Below, piece after piece: positions 50,296-58,627 of a DNA stretch of 64,000 bases (the first letter of the stretch is position 1; each line of letters starts with the position of its first letter). The notes beneath the pieces are model-generated. The model was given only the letters and a program-made list of their open reading frames with translations. It had not been told where the DNA came from and searched no databases. The translations under genes were made by a program, and so were the position numbers. The stretch comes from JANQRZ01 sp965215165 (GTDB lineage: Bacteria; Bacteroidota; Rhodothermia; Rhodothermales; JANQRZ01): assembly GCA_965215165.1 (NCBI GenBank), contig CBDCCX010000006.1, positions 3,410,001-3,474,000 on the forward strand, written 5' to 3'.

Positions 50296-50802
50296 CTAGA
50301 TCTCCATCGTGCGCTTGAGCATCTCCTTGACCGCCTGGACGGTCGTGAGGTTGGCCTCGTAGACGCGGTTGGCCGAGATCATGTGGGCCATCTCCTCGAC
50401 CACGTTGACGTCGGGGTAGTGGACGTAGCCCTCGGCGTCGGCGTTGGGGTGGTCGGGGTCGTACTCGGTCCGCTCGGCGTCGATCTCGGCGATGTCGGTG
50501 GTCGGCCCGGTGTCGCGGTTGCGGAAGCGGCCGGTGAGCTGGCCGCTAGGGAAGTGGCGGTCGTCGGTGGTGCGGAGGCGGCTCTGAGCCTCGGTGAGCG
50601 AGCGGCCGAAGCGGGAACTGCCTGTCGGGTCGGCGGTCTGGACGGCGCGCTTGATGGCGTAGGCCTCGCCGTCCTGGGCGCGGGAGGAGGTGGCGTTGGC
50701 GATGTTGTCGGTCGCCGCGCCGAGCGCCAGGCGCTGGGCCTCGAGCCCGCGCGCGGCGGTGCGGAAGACGGAGAACGACGGCGTGTTCTTGATGATCGGC
50801 AT
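50296..50802 (-). CDS. flgC: Flagellar basal-body rod protein FlgC
   Basis: The protein is 168 aa from ATG 50802 (MPIIKNTPSFSVFRTAARGL), a little longer than usual. N-terminal rod helix: EAQRLALGAATDNIANATSS. The middle carries a non-conserved insert. The C-terminal FlgC motif is GYVHYPDVNVVEEMAHMISA with NRVYEANLTTVQAVKEMLKR. The product is a proximal rod subunit. The upstream open frame is not supported by the family N-terminus. Confidence 0.94.
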   Translation of the reverse strand: MPIIKNTPSFSVFRTAARGLEAQRLALGAATDNIANATSSRAQDGEAYAIKRAVQTADPTGSSRFGRSLTEAQSRLRTTDDRHFPSGQLTGRFRNRDTGPTTDIAEIDAERTEYDPDHPNADAEGYVHYPDVNVVEEMAHMISANRVYEANLTTVQAVKEMLKRTMEI

Positions 50803-50891
50803 GGCGGAGAGCTGGGCGTGCGAGAAGCGGGGTGGGTGGGGGGAGCGTTTGGGCAGGGGCCGGGCTGCGGCCCCCCGCTCCCGTCCACCCA

Positions 50892-51230
50892 TTAGCCGGT
50901 GCGGCCGGTGATGCCGGTGCGGAGGATGTCGAAGTGCTCGCGGAGCGCGCGCGAGGTGAGCTGCGTCCGCATCTGGGTGTCGGCGAGGCTCATCATCTCC
51001 TCCTCGAGGAACGCCGGGGCGTCCTCGATCTCGTAGCGCCCCTGGACGTCCTCGGGCGTGCGGAGCGACGGCGTGCTCCGGCGGCGGAGCTGCAGCTCAT
51101 CCTCGAAGCGGACGGTCTCGCGCTGGTAGTCCGGCGTGTCGAGGTTGGCGATGTTGTCGGCGAGGGCCTGGCTCCGCATCGCGTACGCCTGCATGGCGTG
51201 GCGGAGGACGGAGAGCGTGGGGGTGTCCAT
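50892..51230 (-). CDS. flgB: Flagellar basal-body rod protein FlgB
   Basis: The 112-aa protein has the N-terminal rod motif LRHAMQAYAMRSQALADNIA, NLDTPDYQRETVRFEDEL and the C-terminal helix MMSLADTQMRTQLTSRALRE, HFDILRTGITGR. It is the first gene of the main basal-body operon, with a sigma-54-like element 48-63 bp upstream, and is divergent from the flrB/flrC pair. Confidence 0.95.
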   Translation of the reverse strand: MDTPTLSVLRHAMQAYAMRSQALADNIANLDTPDYQRETVRFEDELQLRRRSTPSLRTPEDVQGRYEIEDAPAFLEEEMMSLADTQMRTQLTSRALREHFDILRTGITGRTG

Positions 51231-51277
51231 GGTCGTCGGGGGCCGGGTCGTCGGGAGCGCGTGGCTGCTCCTGGCCT

Positions 51278-51293
51278 GACAACGACTGTGCCG
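51278..51293 (-). promoter_or_regulatory. Sigma-54-like promoter upstream of flgB
   Basis: On the minus strand the sequence reads CGGCACAGTCGTTGTC. It aligns with the sigma-54 -24/-12 consensus TGGCACG-N4-TTGCA with the correct spacing: GGCAC is exact and TTG is exact, with T in place of C after it. It sits in the 255-bp gap between flgB and the gene for a GAFTGA-bearing sigma-54 activator. The predicted start is about 36 bp before the flgB ATG. Confidence 0.65.
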
Positions 51294-51485
51294 CCGCGCG
51301 GTCGCGGTGCGCTGGGGCGGGCGGCAGACCGTGCCCCAGGGCGGAACGGGTCTGGTTTATGCCCACAGACCCGGCACCTACCGCCCTGGCGCGCCCTGCG
51401 CCGAGGCGCTCTCCCTCCACCGCCCGAAGGCCTCGGCCGGGAAGAACCTCCCACGCCGCCCCGGAAAAACTTGCCGCCGCCCCCT

Positions 51486-52220
51486 ATGCAGCTCTCCGAC
51501 CCAACGCCCTCCGACTTCCCCTCGCTCGACGATCCCTCGCTGGCCGACCTCGCCCAGGTGCTCGCCCACCGCCTGCGGAGCCCGCTCACCAGCATCCAGT
51601 GCTACACGGACCTGCTTGCCGACCGCCTCGGCACGGCCGAGGAGCGCGACATGGCGCTCCGCATCTTCGAGGGCGTCGCCGCCATCGAGGACGTGCTGGC
51701 CGACCTCCAGCGGTTCAGCGTCGCCCTCACGCCGGTGCTCCGCCCGCTCGACGCCTGCCGCCTGACGAAAGACGTGATCGACGGCCTGGGCGAGGGGGCC
51801 CGCGTCACGCTCGACGCGCCGCCGAGCGCCCCCGTCGAGGCCGACCCGCAGCTCCTCCGCCAGGCCCTGCTCATCCTGCTCCGCAACGCCCTCGACGCCG
51901 TACCCGTCTCGACCGTCCGCCTCGCCATCGAGCTCGACGCCGACGGTTGCTCGCCGAGTGCCTCGACGGTGCAGTTCGAGGTGTGGAACGCGGGCGCGCT
52001 CCCCGACGCCGAGCGCGCCTTCGCGCCGTTCTTCACGACCAAGTCCCAGAACCTCGGCCTCGGCCTGTCGATGGCCCGCCGCATCGCCGTCGCCCACGGC
52101 GGGAGCCTGTGCGTGGCCGCGAGCGACCCCGAGGCCCCGGACGCCGGCGTCACGTTTACGCTTCTACTGCCGGCCGGTGGGAATGACGATGAGACAAAGC
52201 ACAAAGGCGATGGAAAATAA
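51486..52220 (+). CDS. flrB: Soluble sensor histidine kinase (FlrB/FleS type)
   Basis: The protein is 244 aa from ATG 51486 (MQLSDPTPSDFPSLDDPSLA). There is no membrane helix or sensor domain. HisKA is QVLAHRLRSPLTSIQCYTDL with H28, and the HATPase domain has LLILLRNALDAVPV (N box), FAPFFTTKSQNLGLGLSMAR (F/G2 region) and HGGSLCVA. It lies 142 nt before the response regulator. It most likely phosphorylates that regulator, as FlrB/FleS does in Vibrio and Pseudomonas, in response to flagellar assembly rather than an external ligand (inference). Confidence 0.85.
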   Translation: MQLSDPTPSDFPSLDDPSLADLAQVLAHRLRSPLTSIQCYTDLLADRLGTAEERDMALRIFEGVAAIEDVLADLQRFSVALTPVLRPLDACRLTKDVIDGLGEGARVTLDAPPSAPVEADPQLLRQALLILLRNALDAVPVSTVRLAIELDADGCSPSASTVQFEVWNAGALPDAERAFAPFFTTKSQNLGLGLSMARRIAVAHGGSLCVAASDPEAPDAGVTFTLLLPAGGNDDETKHKGDGK

Positions 52221-52362
52221 AGCCTGTTAATTTGGAGCTTAGCGCCCGACCGTCGTTCGGGTATGTGATTTGTTGAAGCGTCCGGTTTGGAGGCCGGCCC
52301 GCGCCGCGTGTGCGGTGCCCGGCCCTCCCGTCCCGCGACCGCCATCTCACTTCGCCCCCGCT

Positions 52363-53778
52363 ATGCCCGCCACGTCCGACCGCCCGCCGCACGTCCTCGT
52401 CGTCGACGACGAACACCTCCTCCACGGCGTCCTCGAGCGCCTGCTGACGCGCCACCAGATGCGGGTCACGAGCTGCCACAGCGCCGACCAAGCCCTCGAG
52501 GTGCTCGCCCAGGACGAGGTGGACCTGGTGATCACCGACTTCCAGATGCCCGGCATGAACGGTTTCGAGCTGCTGTCGCGCGTCCGTGAGGACTACGCGC
52601 ACATCGGGGTCATCCTGATCACCGGCCACGCCAACATCCAGCACGCCGTCCAGGCGATGGCGCGCGGTGCCGTAGACTACCTCCCGAAGCCGTTCTCGAC
52701 CTCGGCGCTGCTGGAGCGCGTGCAGGGCTACTTCGCCCAGCCCACCGCCGAGCCGGCCCCGGCCCCGCGCCGCTCGTCGGGCAAGACCTCGGGCAAGGCC
52801 AAGCAGTCGTCGTTCGTCGGCGAGCACGCCAGCATCGAAGCGCTGCGCCGGCTGGTGCCGCGCGTGGCGCAGAGCCTCGCGCCGGTCTTCATCCACGGCG
52901 AGAGCGGGACCGGCAAGGAGGTCGTCTCCCGGCTCGTCCACGAGGAGAGCGGCCGGGCCGGCGGCCCGTTCGTCGCCATCAACTGCGCCAACCTGCCGCG
53001 CGAGCTGGTCGAGAGCCACCTCTTCGGCCACCGCAAAGGGGCCTTCACCGGAGCCGTCGACGACGTGGTCGGGGCCTTCGAACAGGCCGAGGGCGGGACG
53101 CTGCTGCTCGACGAGGTGACGGAGGTCGAGCTGGCGGTCCAGGCGAAGCTGCTGCGCGTGTTGCAGGAGCAGGAGTACCGCCGCGTCGGCGACTCGAAGC
53201 CGCGCAGGGCGGACGTCCGCGTCGTCGCCACGAGCAACCGCGACCTGAAGGCGGCCGTGGCGCAGGGCGTCTTCCGCGAGGACCTCTACCACCGCCTCGC
53301 CGTCTTCCCGCTCACGCTCCCGCCGCTCCGCGCGCGCCGCTCCGACGTGCCCCTCTTGGCCGAGCGCTTCATCGCGAAGTTCGCCGACCTCTACGGCCTG
53401 CCGCCCAAGACGCTCGACCCGGCCCTCGCCGACCAGCTCCAGCGCTACGACTGGCCCGGCAACGTCCGCGAGCTGGAAAACATGGTCCACCGCGGGGTCG
53501 TGATGGCCGCCGACGCCGCGACGATCTCGCCGGACGACGTGATGAACCCGTTCTTCTCCGGCGCGCCGACCGTGCCCGTCGGCGTGTCTCTGACCGACGG
53601 CGAGGGCGAGCGCCTGACCATCGAGGAGATGGAGCGGCACATGATTCTGGAGGCCCTCGCCGAGTCGGGCAACAACCAGCGCGAGGCGGCCGAGAAGCTC
53701 GGCATCTGCGCGCGCACGATCCGCAACAAGCTCAAGAAGTACCGCGAGGACGGCGAGCTGAGCGCCCCCCTCGCGTAA
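52363..53778 (+). CDS. flrC: Sigma-54-dependent response regulator (FlrC/FleR type)
   Basis: The protein is 471 aa from ATG 52363 (MPATSDRPPHVLVVDDEH). The receiver domain (8-125) has DD at 15-16, phosphoacceptor D59 in LVITDFQMPG and K109. The AAA+ domain (150-390) has Walker A GESGTGKE at 179-186, the sigma-54-contacting GAFTGA at 226-231 and GGTLLLDEVTE. The Fis-type helix-turn-helix is at the C-terminus (NNQREAAEKLGICARTIRNK). It should activate sigma-54 promoters when phosphorylated, and the element at flgB is the nearest candidate target. It converges on flgM, 25 nt away. Confidence 0.93.
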   Translation: MPATSDRPPHVLVVDDEHLLHGVLERLLTRHQMRVTSCHSADQALEVLAQDEVDLVITDFQMPGMNGFELLSRVREDYAHIGVILITGHANIQHAVQAMARGAVDYLPKPFSTSALLERVQGYFAQPTAEPAPAPRRSSGKTSGKAKQSSFVGEHASIEALRRLVPRVAQSLAPVFIHGESGTGKEVVSRLVHEESGRAGGPFVAINCANLPRELVESHLFGHRKGAFTGAVDDVVGAFEQAEGGTLLLDEVTEVELAVQAKLLRVLQEQEYRRVGDSKPRRADVRVVATSNRDLKAAVAQGVFREDLYHRLAVFPLTLPPLRARRSDVPLLAERFIAKFADLYGLPPKTLDPALADQLQRYDWPGNVRELENMVHRGVVMAADAATISPDDVMNPFFSGAPTVPVGVSLTDGEGERLTIEEMERHMILEALAESGNNQREAAEKLGICARTIRNKLKKYREDGELSAPLA

Positions 53779-53803
53779 CCGGCGGCTTGGGTAGCCGGCC
53801 TCG

Positions 53804-54181
53804 TTAGGACGCGTCGCGCAGCGGCATCCCGACCAGGTCGTCGTAGAGCCGCTCGGCGACCTCCTGGAGCGTGTCCGGCCGCGAGTAGAAGCCTTCCTCG
53901 AGCCGCGCCATGATCTGCGCCTTGCGCTCGGGGTCGAGGCTCGGCCAGTCGCGGAGGGTCTGGCTCGCCTTCTCGACGGTGGGGTCCTTCGGCTCGGCCG
54001 GCACCTCGGTCTCGGCGCTGCGGGCGCGGGCCGCCTCGGACAGCTCGACGCGGTCGGTCTCGACTACGCGACTCGGTTCGGGACGAGCCTCGTCGGCGCT
54101 CGGCCGCGCCGGGGCGTCGGGCGGAGCCGGCGCGTTCGCGTCGAGGCGGGAGAGGTCGGGGCGGTTGGGTTGAATGGTCAT
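53804..54181 (-). CDS. flgM: Anti-sigma-28 factor FlgM
   Basis: The 125-aa protein has a Pro/Asp/Arg disordered N-terminus, then the FlgM-type DRVELSEAARARS element. The C-terminal sigma-binding helices are VEKASQTLRDWPSLDPERKA, QIMARLEEGFYSRPDTLQEV, AERLYDDL. FlgM holds FliA inactive until it is exported through the finished hook. Its own sigma-28-like promoter lies 47-73 bp upstream, giving a feedback loop. Its place next to flagellin-block genes supports the call. The C-terminus is slightly longer than typical. Confidence 0.84.
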   Translation of the reverse strand: MTIQPNRPDLSRLDANAPAPPDAPARPSADEARPEPSRVVETDRVELSEAARARSAETEVPAEPKDPTVEKASQTLRDWPSLDPERKAQIMARLEEGFYSRPDTLQEVAERLYDDLVGMPLRDAS

Positions 54182-54227
54182 GGCATAAACCCTTGCTGTG
54201 TGCGAGAGGATTAGGGTCTTGCTTCGG

Positions 54228-54254
54228 TTATCGGACGCCGTGCTACGGCGCTAA
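54228..54254 (-). promoter_or_regulatory. Sigma-28 (FliA)-like promoter upstream of flgM
   Basis: On the minus strand TTAG, a 15-bp spacer and TCCGATAA (54228-54235) match the FliA pattern TAAA-N15-GCCGATAA at seven of eight -10 positions. The predicted start is about 40 bp before flgM. Confidence 0.68.
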
Positions 54255-54288
54255 GCCCCGGCGGAGAAAAAAAGATACGCGCCCGCCC

Positions 54289-54330
54289 GGTCAGCCGTGG
54301 GCTCGGTCAGCCGTGGGCTCGGTCAGCCGT
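54289..54330. repeat. 16-bp tandem repeat, 2.6 copies
   Basis: GGTCAGCCGTGGGCTC repeats at 54289-54304 and 54305-54320, with a partial third copy (GGTCAGCCGT) at 54321-54330. The partial copy contains the stop codon of the fliT-like gene, so the duplication lies just downstream of that gene and upstream of the flgM promoter. Confidence 0.88.
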
Positions 54331-54643
54331 GAAGGGTGCGGAGGATCGGCGCGCGGGCTGGGGCCGGGCCGTAGGAGGCGTGGGCCTGGCGCTGCACGGC
54401 GACGCCGCCGAGCACAGCCCGCAGCGCCTCCTCGTGCCGGGCGAGCACGGCGTCGAGGGCGTGCTGCTGCGCGCGGAGCGCCGCCGCCTCGGCGGCCGGG
54501 TACGACGCCGGGTCGGTCTCGAGGAGGCGCTCGACCAAGCTGCCGCGCTCGGCGGCGAGGGCGGCCACGCGCTCGACGTCTTCGGCCTCGGCGGCGGCGT
54601 GCAGCGCGTCACCGCACGCGAGGAGGGTTTGGGAGAGGGTCAT
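54323..54643 (-). CDS. fliT: FliT-like export chaperone
   Basis: The protein is 106 aa from ATG 54643 (MTLSQTLLACGDALHAAAEA). It is all helical, with the FliT-type pattern LAAERGSLVERLLETDPASY, QQHALDAVLARHEEALRAVL, and the length is right for a FliD chaperone. It lies 4 nt after the fliD stop and follows fliS-fliD, the classic order. The C-terminal residues are encoded by a recent tandem duplication. Sequence identity is weak, so the call rests largely on context. Confidence 0.66.
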   Translation of the reverse strand: MTLSQTLLACGDALHAAAEAEDVERVAALAAERGSLVERLLETDPASYPAAEAAALRAQQHALDAVLARHEEALRAVLGGVAVQRQAHASYGPAPARAPILRTLHG

Positions 54644-54647
54644 CGCG

Positions 54648-56483
54648 CTAGCCGAAGAAAGAGAAGATGGACTGCTGCTGGCCCTGAACGAGGGCGATGG
54701 TCTCCTGGAGCGAGGCATACTGCGCGCGGAGCGTGCCGGCGCGCTGGTCGAGGCGCTCGTCCCAGCGCTCGATCTGGCCGTCGAGGCGGCGGAGCCGCTC
54801 GTCGATGGAGTCGGTGCGGGCCTTGAGGATGCCGTCGGTGCCGAGGAACGTGTCGAGCCGGGACTGGAGCCGCGTGCCGAGGCCCTCGTCGCCGGAGAAG
54901 AAGCCCTGCACGGCGTCGGGGTTGGCGGCGGCGGCGGCCGTGAGCGCGTCCTGGTCGGCGAGCTTGAGCGTGCCGTCGTTGTTGATCTCGATGCCCAGGT
55001 CGGCGAGGGCTTCGGGCGCGCCGATGAGCGCGCTCTCGACGGACTGCGCGGCGTCGTTCCGCATCCCGAACCGGAGGCTGCGGATGGACGAGTCGCCGGC
55101 GAAGTCGCCGCGCGTCCCGGCCTCGGCGTCGATCGCGGACTTGCGCTCGATGAAGCCGAGGACCGCGTTGTAGTCCTTGATGAACTTCTTGACCGAGCCA
55201 GTGACGGACTCGCCGTCGGAGCCGATGCTGAAGGCCGTCGCCTCGCCGGTGGTGTCGAGCGAGAAGGTCACGCCGTCGAGCGCGTCGTCGACCTCGTTCG
55301 TGGGGCGGTAGAGCGTCAGGCCGTCGAGTTGGAAGCGGGCGTTGAGCGCGCTGTCGGTCTCGCTCGTGCCGATGGCGACGACCTGCCCGCCGGTGCCCTC
55401 GGTCTGGGTCTCGGTCGTGGCGTCGGTGCCGGTGACGGGCTGGTCCTGGACCTCGAAGCCGAACGCGTCGACGAGGCTGCCGCCGGTCACCTGGAGCGAG
55501 GCCGCCTGGCCCGTGGCGGCCGTCGTGATCTGGAGCGCGCCGTCGACGACCTCGACCGTCACGTCGCCGCCGATCTCGTCGCCGAGGGCCGTCGCGAGGT
55601 CGTCGGCGGTGTAGCTGCCCTGGCCGAGGTCGAGGGTGTAGGCCGTGCCGTTGACCTCGATGTCGAGGTCGCCGCCGAAGAGGCCAACCGAGACCGGCTC
55701 GTCGATCCGGTCGCCGGTGAACGAGGCGGCGGTCGCGGGCGTGGTGGTCGTGACCGGTTCGCCGACCAAGCCGTCGCTGTTGACCTGGAGGAAGCTGAGC
55801 AGGCCGCCCTCGGAGTCGGTGAAGTCGAGCCGGTTCTGGAAGCCGGTCGTGCCGCTGCGGAGCGAGAGGCGCGCGGTCTCGGAGGTCTCGTTGACGACCG
55901 AGGCGTTGGCGACCTCGCCGCGCTGGATGGTGCCGTCGTCCACGGCCGCGTCCATCGCCTCGTCGATGGCGGTCTCGATCTCGTCGAGGATCTCTTCGTC
56001 CGTGCCGTTCGGCGGATCGACGGTGACCTCGATGCCGACGCGGCGCTCGGGCTCGTCCTCGGTCGGGCTGGCGACCTCGATGGTGAAGGTCTGCGCGCCG
56101 TTGGCGTCGAAGAAGTCGTCGAGGCTGGTGCCCTCGCGCGTGAACTGCTGCGAGAGGCGGGCGTCGGCCGAGGCGAGGCGCTCGACCTCGAGCGTGTGCG
56201 AGCCGGGGGCGGCGAGGTCGGTCACGGCGACGCCAAAGCCCGCGCCCTCGGGGACCGTCGCGGCGCGCGCGGCGAACGGGTTGGCGAAGGCGTCGGTGAG
56301 CGCGTCGAGCGAGCTGTTGAGGGCCGAGAGCGCGCTGTCGAAGTCGTTCAGGACGGCCTTGAAGACGGTCTGGTCGCTGCGCCGCTGCCGGAGGGTGTTC
56401 TGCGGCTGGCGCTCGATCGAGATGATCTGCGCGATCAGCAGCTCGTAGGGGTCGTTGGCGTTGAAAGCGGCGACGGAGTTCAT
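54648..56483 (-). CDS. fliD: Flagellar filament cap protein FliD
   Basis: The 611-aa protein has the N-terminal FliD_N domain (LLIAQIISIERQPQNTLRQR, DQTVFKAVLNDFDSALSALN, FNPF-like DAFANPFAARAATVPEGAGF, HTLEVERLASADARLSQQF). The middle is variable. The C-terminal FliD_C domain includes FKLDGLTLYRPTNEVDD-like FQLDGLTLYRPTNEVDDALD, SVKKFIKDYNAVLGFIERKS, DLGIEINNDGTLKLADQDAL, and ends in a helix QQQSIFSFFG. It caps the filament and folds flagellin. It is longer than average because of a central insert. Confidence 0.93.
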   Translation of the reverse strand: MNSVAAFNANDPYELLIAQIISIERQPQNTLRQRRSDQTVFKAVLNDFDSALSALNSSLDALTDAFANPFAARAATVPEGAGFGVAVTDLAAPGSHTLEVERLASADARLSQQFTREGTSLDDFFDANGAQTFTIEVASPTEDEPERRVGIEVTVDPPNGTDEEILDEIETAIDEAMDAAVDDGTIQRGEVANASVVNETSETARLSLRSGTTGFQNRLDFTDSEGGLLSFLQVNSDGLVGEPVTTTTPATAASFTGDRIDEPVSVGLFGGDLDIEVNGTAYTLDLGQGSYTADDLATALGDEIGGDVTVEVVDGALQITTAATGQAASLQVTGGSLVDAFGFEVQDQPVTGTDATTETQTEGTGGQVVAIGTSETDSALNARFQLDGLTLYRPTNEVDDALDGVTFSLDTTGEATAFSIGSDGESVTGSVKKFIKDYNAVLGFIERKSAIDAEAGTRGDFAGDSSIRSLRFGMRNDAAQSVESALIGAPEALADLGIEINNDGTLKLADQDALTAAAAANPDAVQGFFSGDEGLGTRLQSRLDTFLGTDGILKARTDSIDERLRRLDGQIERWDERLDQRAGTLRAQYASLQETIALVQGQQQSIFSFFG

Positions 56484-56505
56484 AGCGGGGCGGGCTAGGG
56501 GAGGG

Positions 56506-56823
56506 TCAGGCGGCGGGGCGGAGGACGCTCTCCTGCCACGCCTCGCGAAGGCCGCCGAGCAGGTCGCTCACCGAGGCGAGGTCGCCGAGGGCGCTCTCGT
56601 TGAGGCAGTAGGTGTAGAGGGCCTGGAGGCGGCCGGCGAGGTCGCCGCCCTGCTCATGGTCGAGCGACGCCATCAGCTCGACGAGGACGGCGCGGAGCTT
56701 GGCCCGGTCGGCGCGGTGGCAGGCGGCGATGCCGAGGTCGTAGAGCTTGACGACCAGGCGCTCGGGCGACGCCTCGGTGACGGCCTGGCGCTGGTACTGG
56801 TGCATTCGCTGGGCGGGGTGCAT
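56506..56823 (-). CDS. fliS: Flagellin chaperone FliS
   Basis: The 105-aa protein has the FliS signature YQRQAVTEASPERLVVKLYD, LGIAACHRADRAKLRAVLVE, LMASLDHEQGGDLAGRLQAL, YTYCLNESALGDLASVSDLL. It binds flagellin C-termini and prevents early polymerisation. It begins with MHPAQRMHQYQ; the second Met (56805) is a better match to family starts. A sigma-28-like promoter is upstream. Confidence 0.92.
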   Translation of the reverse strand: MHPAQRMHQYQRQAVTEASPERLVVKLYDLGIAACHRADRAKLRAVLVELMASLDHEQGGDLAGRLQALYTYCLNESALGDLASVSDLLGGLREAWQESVLRPAA

Positions 56824-56862
56824 GGCGCGGGGGCAAGGTGGAGAAGAGGAGCGGTACCTGAC

Positions 56863-56889
56863 TTATCGGCTCGGCGCGCGCCGCGCTAA
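56863..56889 (-). promoter_or_regulatory. Sigma-28 (FliA)-like promoter upstream of fliS
   Basis: On the minus strand TTAG, 15 bp and GCCGATAA (56863-56870) give a full -10 match to the FliA consensus. As at motA, CAGGTACC follows two bases after the -10. The predicted start is about 30-35 bp before the fliS ATG. Confidence 0.72.
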
Positions 56890-57064
56890 GGGCCTAGCCG
56901 GAAAGTCGGCTTGATCAGCGGCGTCTGGGCGAACGGGTGCTGCGCAAGGCGCACGAGGGACGCGTCCCGTAGGAGGCAAATGCCGCTGCATCGGGCGACG
57001 GGGGCAACGCCGCGCCGCGCCCGAGCAGCCCGACGGGGCCGAGAGGGCTTTTCGAATAGATCCT

Positions 57065-57126
57065 AAGCCGGCCCGCCGGCTTTCTCCCGCGCAGGCGCGG
57101 CCGCCCCCCGAGGGAGACGGCCGCGC
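57065..57126 (-). terminator. Two hairpins downstream of fliC
   Basis: GCGCGGCCG (57095-57103) pairs with CGGCCGCGC (57118-57126) across a 14-nt loop. AAGCCGG (57065-57071) pairs with CCGGCTT (57076-57082) across 4 nt. Both lie just after the fliC stop on the minus strand. Neither has a strong U-run. Confidence 0.6.
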
Positions 57127-57161
57127 GGCGTGCTGCCCGGAGAACCGGGTGGGGTGAGGCC

Positions 57162-58565
57162 TTAGCCGATCAGCGACAGGACCGACTGCGGGGCCGAGTT
57201 CGCCTGGGCCAGCGAGGCGATGCCCGTCTGCTGGAGGATCTGGAGCTTGACGATCTCCATCTGCTCCTTGGCGAAGTCCGCATCCTCGATCCGGCTCCGG
57301 GCGGCTTCGTTGTTGGTCATCGCCGTCTGGAGGTTGTCGCCCTTGAACGAGAGCCGGCTCTGGCTGTCGCCGATGGAGCCGAGCTCGTCCGAGAGCGACT
57401 GGATCGCCGCGTCGATGGTCGCGATGGAGTCGCGCGCCGCGTCGTTCGTGGTGACGTTGATGCCGCCCGTGTCGGCCTCGATGGAGAACGTGTCGCCGGC
57501 GAGCGTTCCGTTGAAGTCGGCCTTGAAGCTGAGCGCGGCGTCGTTCGAGGAGTAGGTCTCGCTGGAGGCGTCGTAGGAGACCGCGCCGTCGCCGTCGGTG
57601 AGGCCGCCGGCGGTGAGGTCGAACTCGAGGCCGCCGGCCGTGGTCGCGTCGGCCGCGCCGGTGAGGTCGAACTGGAGGCCATCGAGCGAGAAGGTCACGC
57701 CGGCGGTGTTGGCCGCCGAGAGGTCGGCGCTCTCGTCGAGCGTCTGCCACTCGCCGTCCGTGTCCTTGTACTCGACGAGCATGTCGGCGGCCTTGTCGGC
57801 GTCGCTGGCGCTGCCGGCGGCGTTGGTCGTGGCGCGGAACTCGACGTTCTGGCCGATGGCGAGCGAGTTGGTCCCGGTCGTGAACGTGCTCTCGTCAACG
57901 AGAGCGGCGTTGGTACCGGCGGCGTCGACGTCAAGGTCGACCGTCACGTCGTAGTCGGCCGCCGTGGTGCCGCTGTAGGCGGAGACGGTGACGTCGCCGG
58001 CAGTGAGGCCCGTCGTGTCGACGGTCGAGCCGTTGCCGATGAGGGCCTCCTTGCTCGTGCGGCCGATGTTGACGTCGAAGCTGTCCGACTTGTCGGCTCC
58101 GACGTGGAACGAGAGGTCGGTGCCGTCGGCGTCGTTGGTGAAGAGGTCCTTGCCGTTGAACTCGGCGGTGCCGAGGATGTCGGTGACCTCGGAGGAGAGC
58201 GCGTCGATCTGGTTCTGGATGGACTTGCGCTCGTTGTCGCCGAGGCTGTCGTTGGCGGCCTGGACGGACTTCTCCTTCATCGTCTGGAGGATGTCCATCA
58301 CATTGCCGAGCGCGCCTTCGGCGACGGTCAGCATGCTCTTGGCGTCGCCGACGTTCGACATCGCCTGGGCCTGGCCGCGGACGCGGCTCTCGAGCTTCTT
58401 GGCGATCGAGTAGCCGGCCGAGTCGTCCTCGGCGCGGTTGAGGCGGCTGCCCGTGGCGAGGCGCATCTGGCGCATGCCGAGCATGTCGTTGGTCTTGTTG
58501 AACGAGCCGAGCGACTTGAGCGCCTGGGTGTTCGAGTTGATGCGACTAAGGTCTCCGATAGCCAT
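57162..58565 (-). CDS. fliC: Flagellin FliC
   Basis: The protein is 467 aa from ATG 58565 (MAIGDLSRINSNTQALKSLG). The N-terminal D0/D1 has RQMRLATGSRLNRAEDDSAG, YSIAKKLESRVRGQAQAMSN, GALGNVMDILQTMKEKSVQA, AANDSLGDNERKSIQNQIDA. The middle is a beta-rich surface domain (about 160-370), acidic and Gly/Thr-rich. The C-terminal D0 reads RSRIEDADFAKEQMEIVKLQ, ILQQTGIASLAQANSAPQSV, LSLIG. It forms the filament. The upstream ATG-extended frame is leader. A sigma-28-like promoter lies about 60-90 bp upstream. It is the only flagellin in the window. Confidence 0.97.
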   Translation of the reverse strand: MAIGDLSRINSNTQALKSLGSFNKTNDMLGMRQMRLATGSRLNRAEDDSAGYSIAKKLESRVRGQAQAMSNVGDAKSMLTVAEGALGNVMDILQTMKEKSVQAANDSLGDNERKSIQNQIDALSSEVTDILGTAEFNGKDLFTNDADGTDLSFHVGADKSDSFDVNIGRTSKEALIGNGSTVDTTGLTAGDVTVSAYSGTTAADYDVTVDLDVDAAGTNAALVDESTFTTGTNSLAIGQNVEFRATTNAAGSASDADKAADMLVEYKDTDGEWQTLDESADLSAANTAGVTFSLDGLQFDLTGAADATTAGGLEFDLTAGGLTDGDGAVSYDASSETYSSNDAALSFKADFNGTLAGDTFSIEADTGGINVTTNDAARDSIATIDAAIQSLSDELGSIGDSQSRLSFKGDNLQTAMTNNEAARSRIEDADFAKEQMEIVKLQILQQTGIASLAQANSAPQSVLSLIG

Positions 58566-58627
58566 GATGAGGTAGGGATAGGTGGAGTGATTGAGGATCG
58601 AGGAGGGAGCGTTCCGTCCTGGTCCTG

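Larger units (their letters stand above)
56824..57161. other. Intergenic region between fliS and fliC
   Basis: This 338-bp gap holds the fliS promoter (56863-56889) and the fliC hairpins (57065-57126). No gene was supported in between; the sequence around 56900-57060 shows no other feature. Confidence 0.6.
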
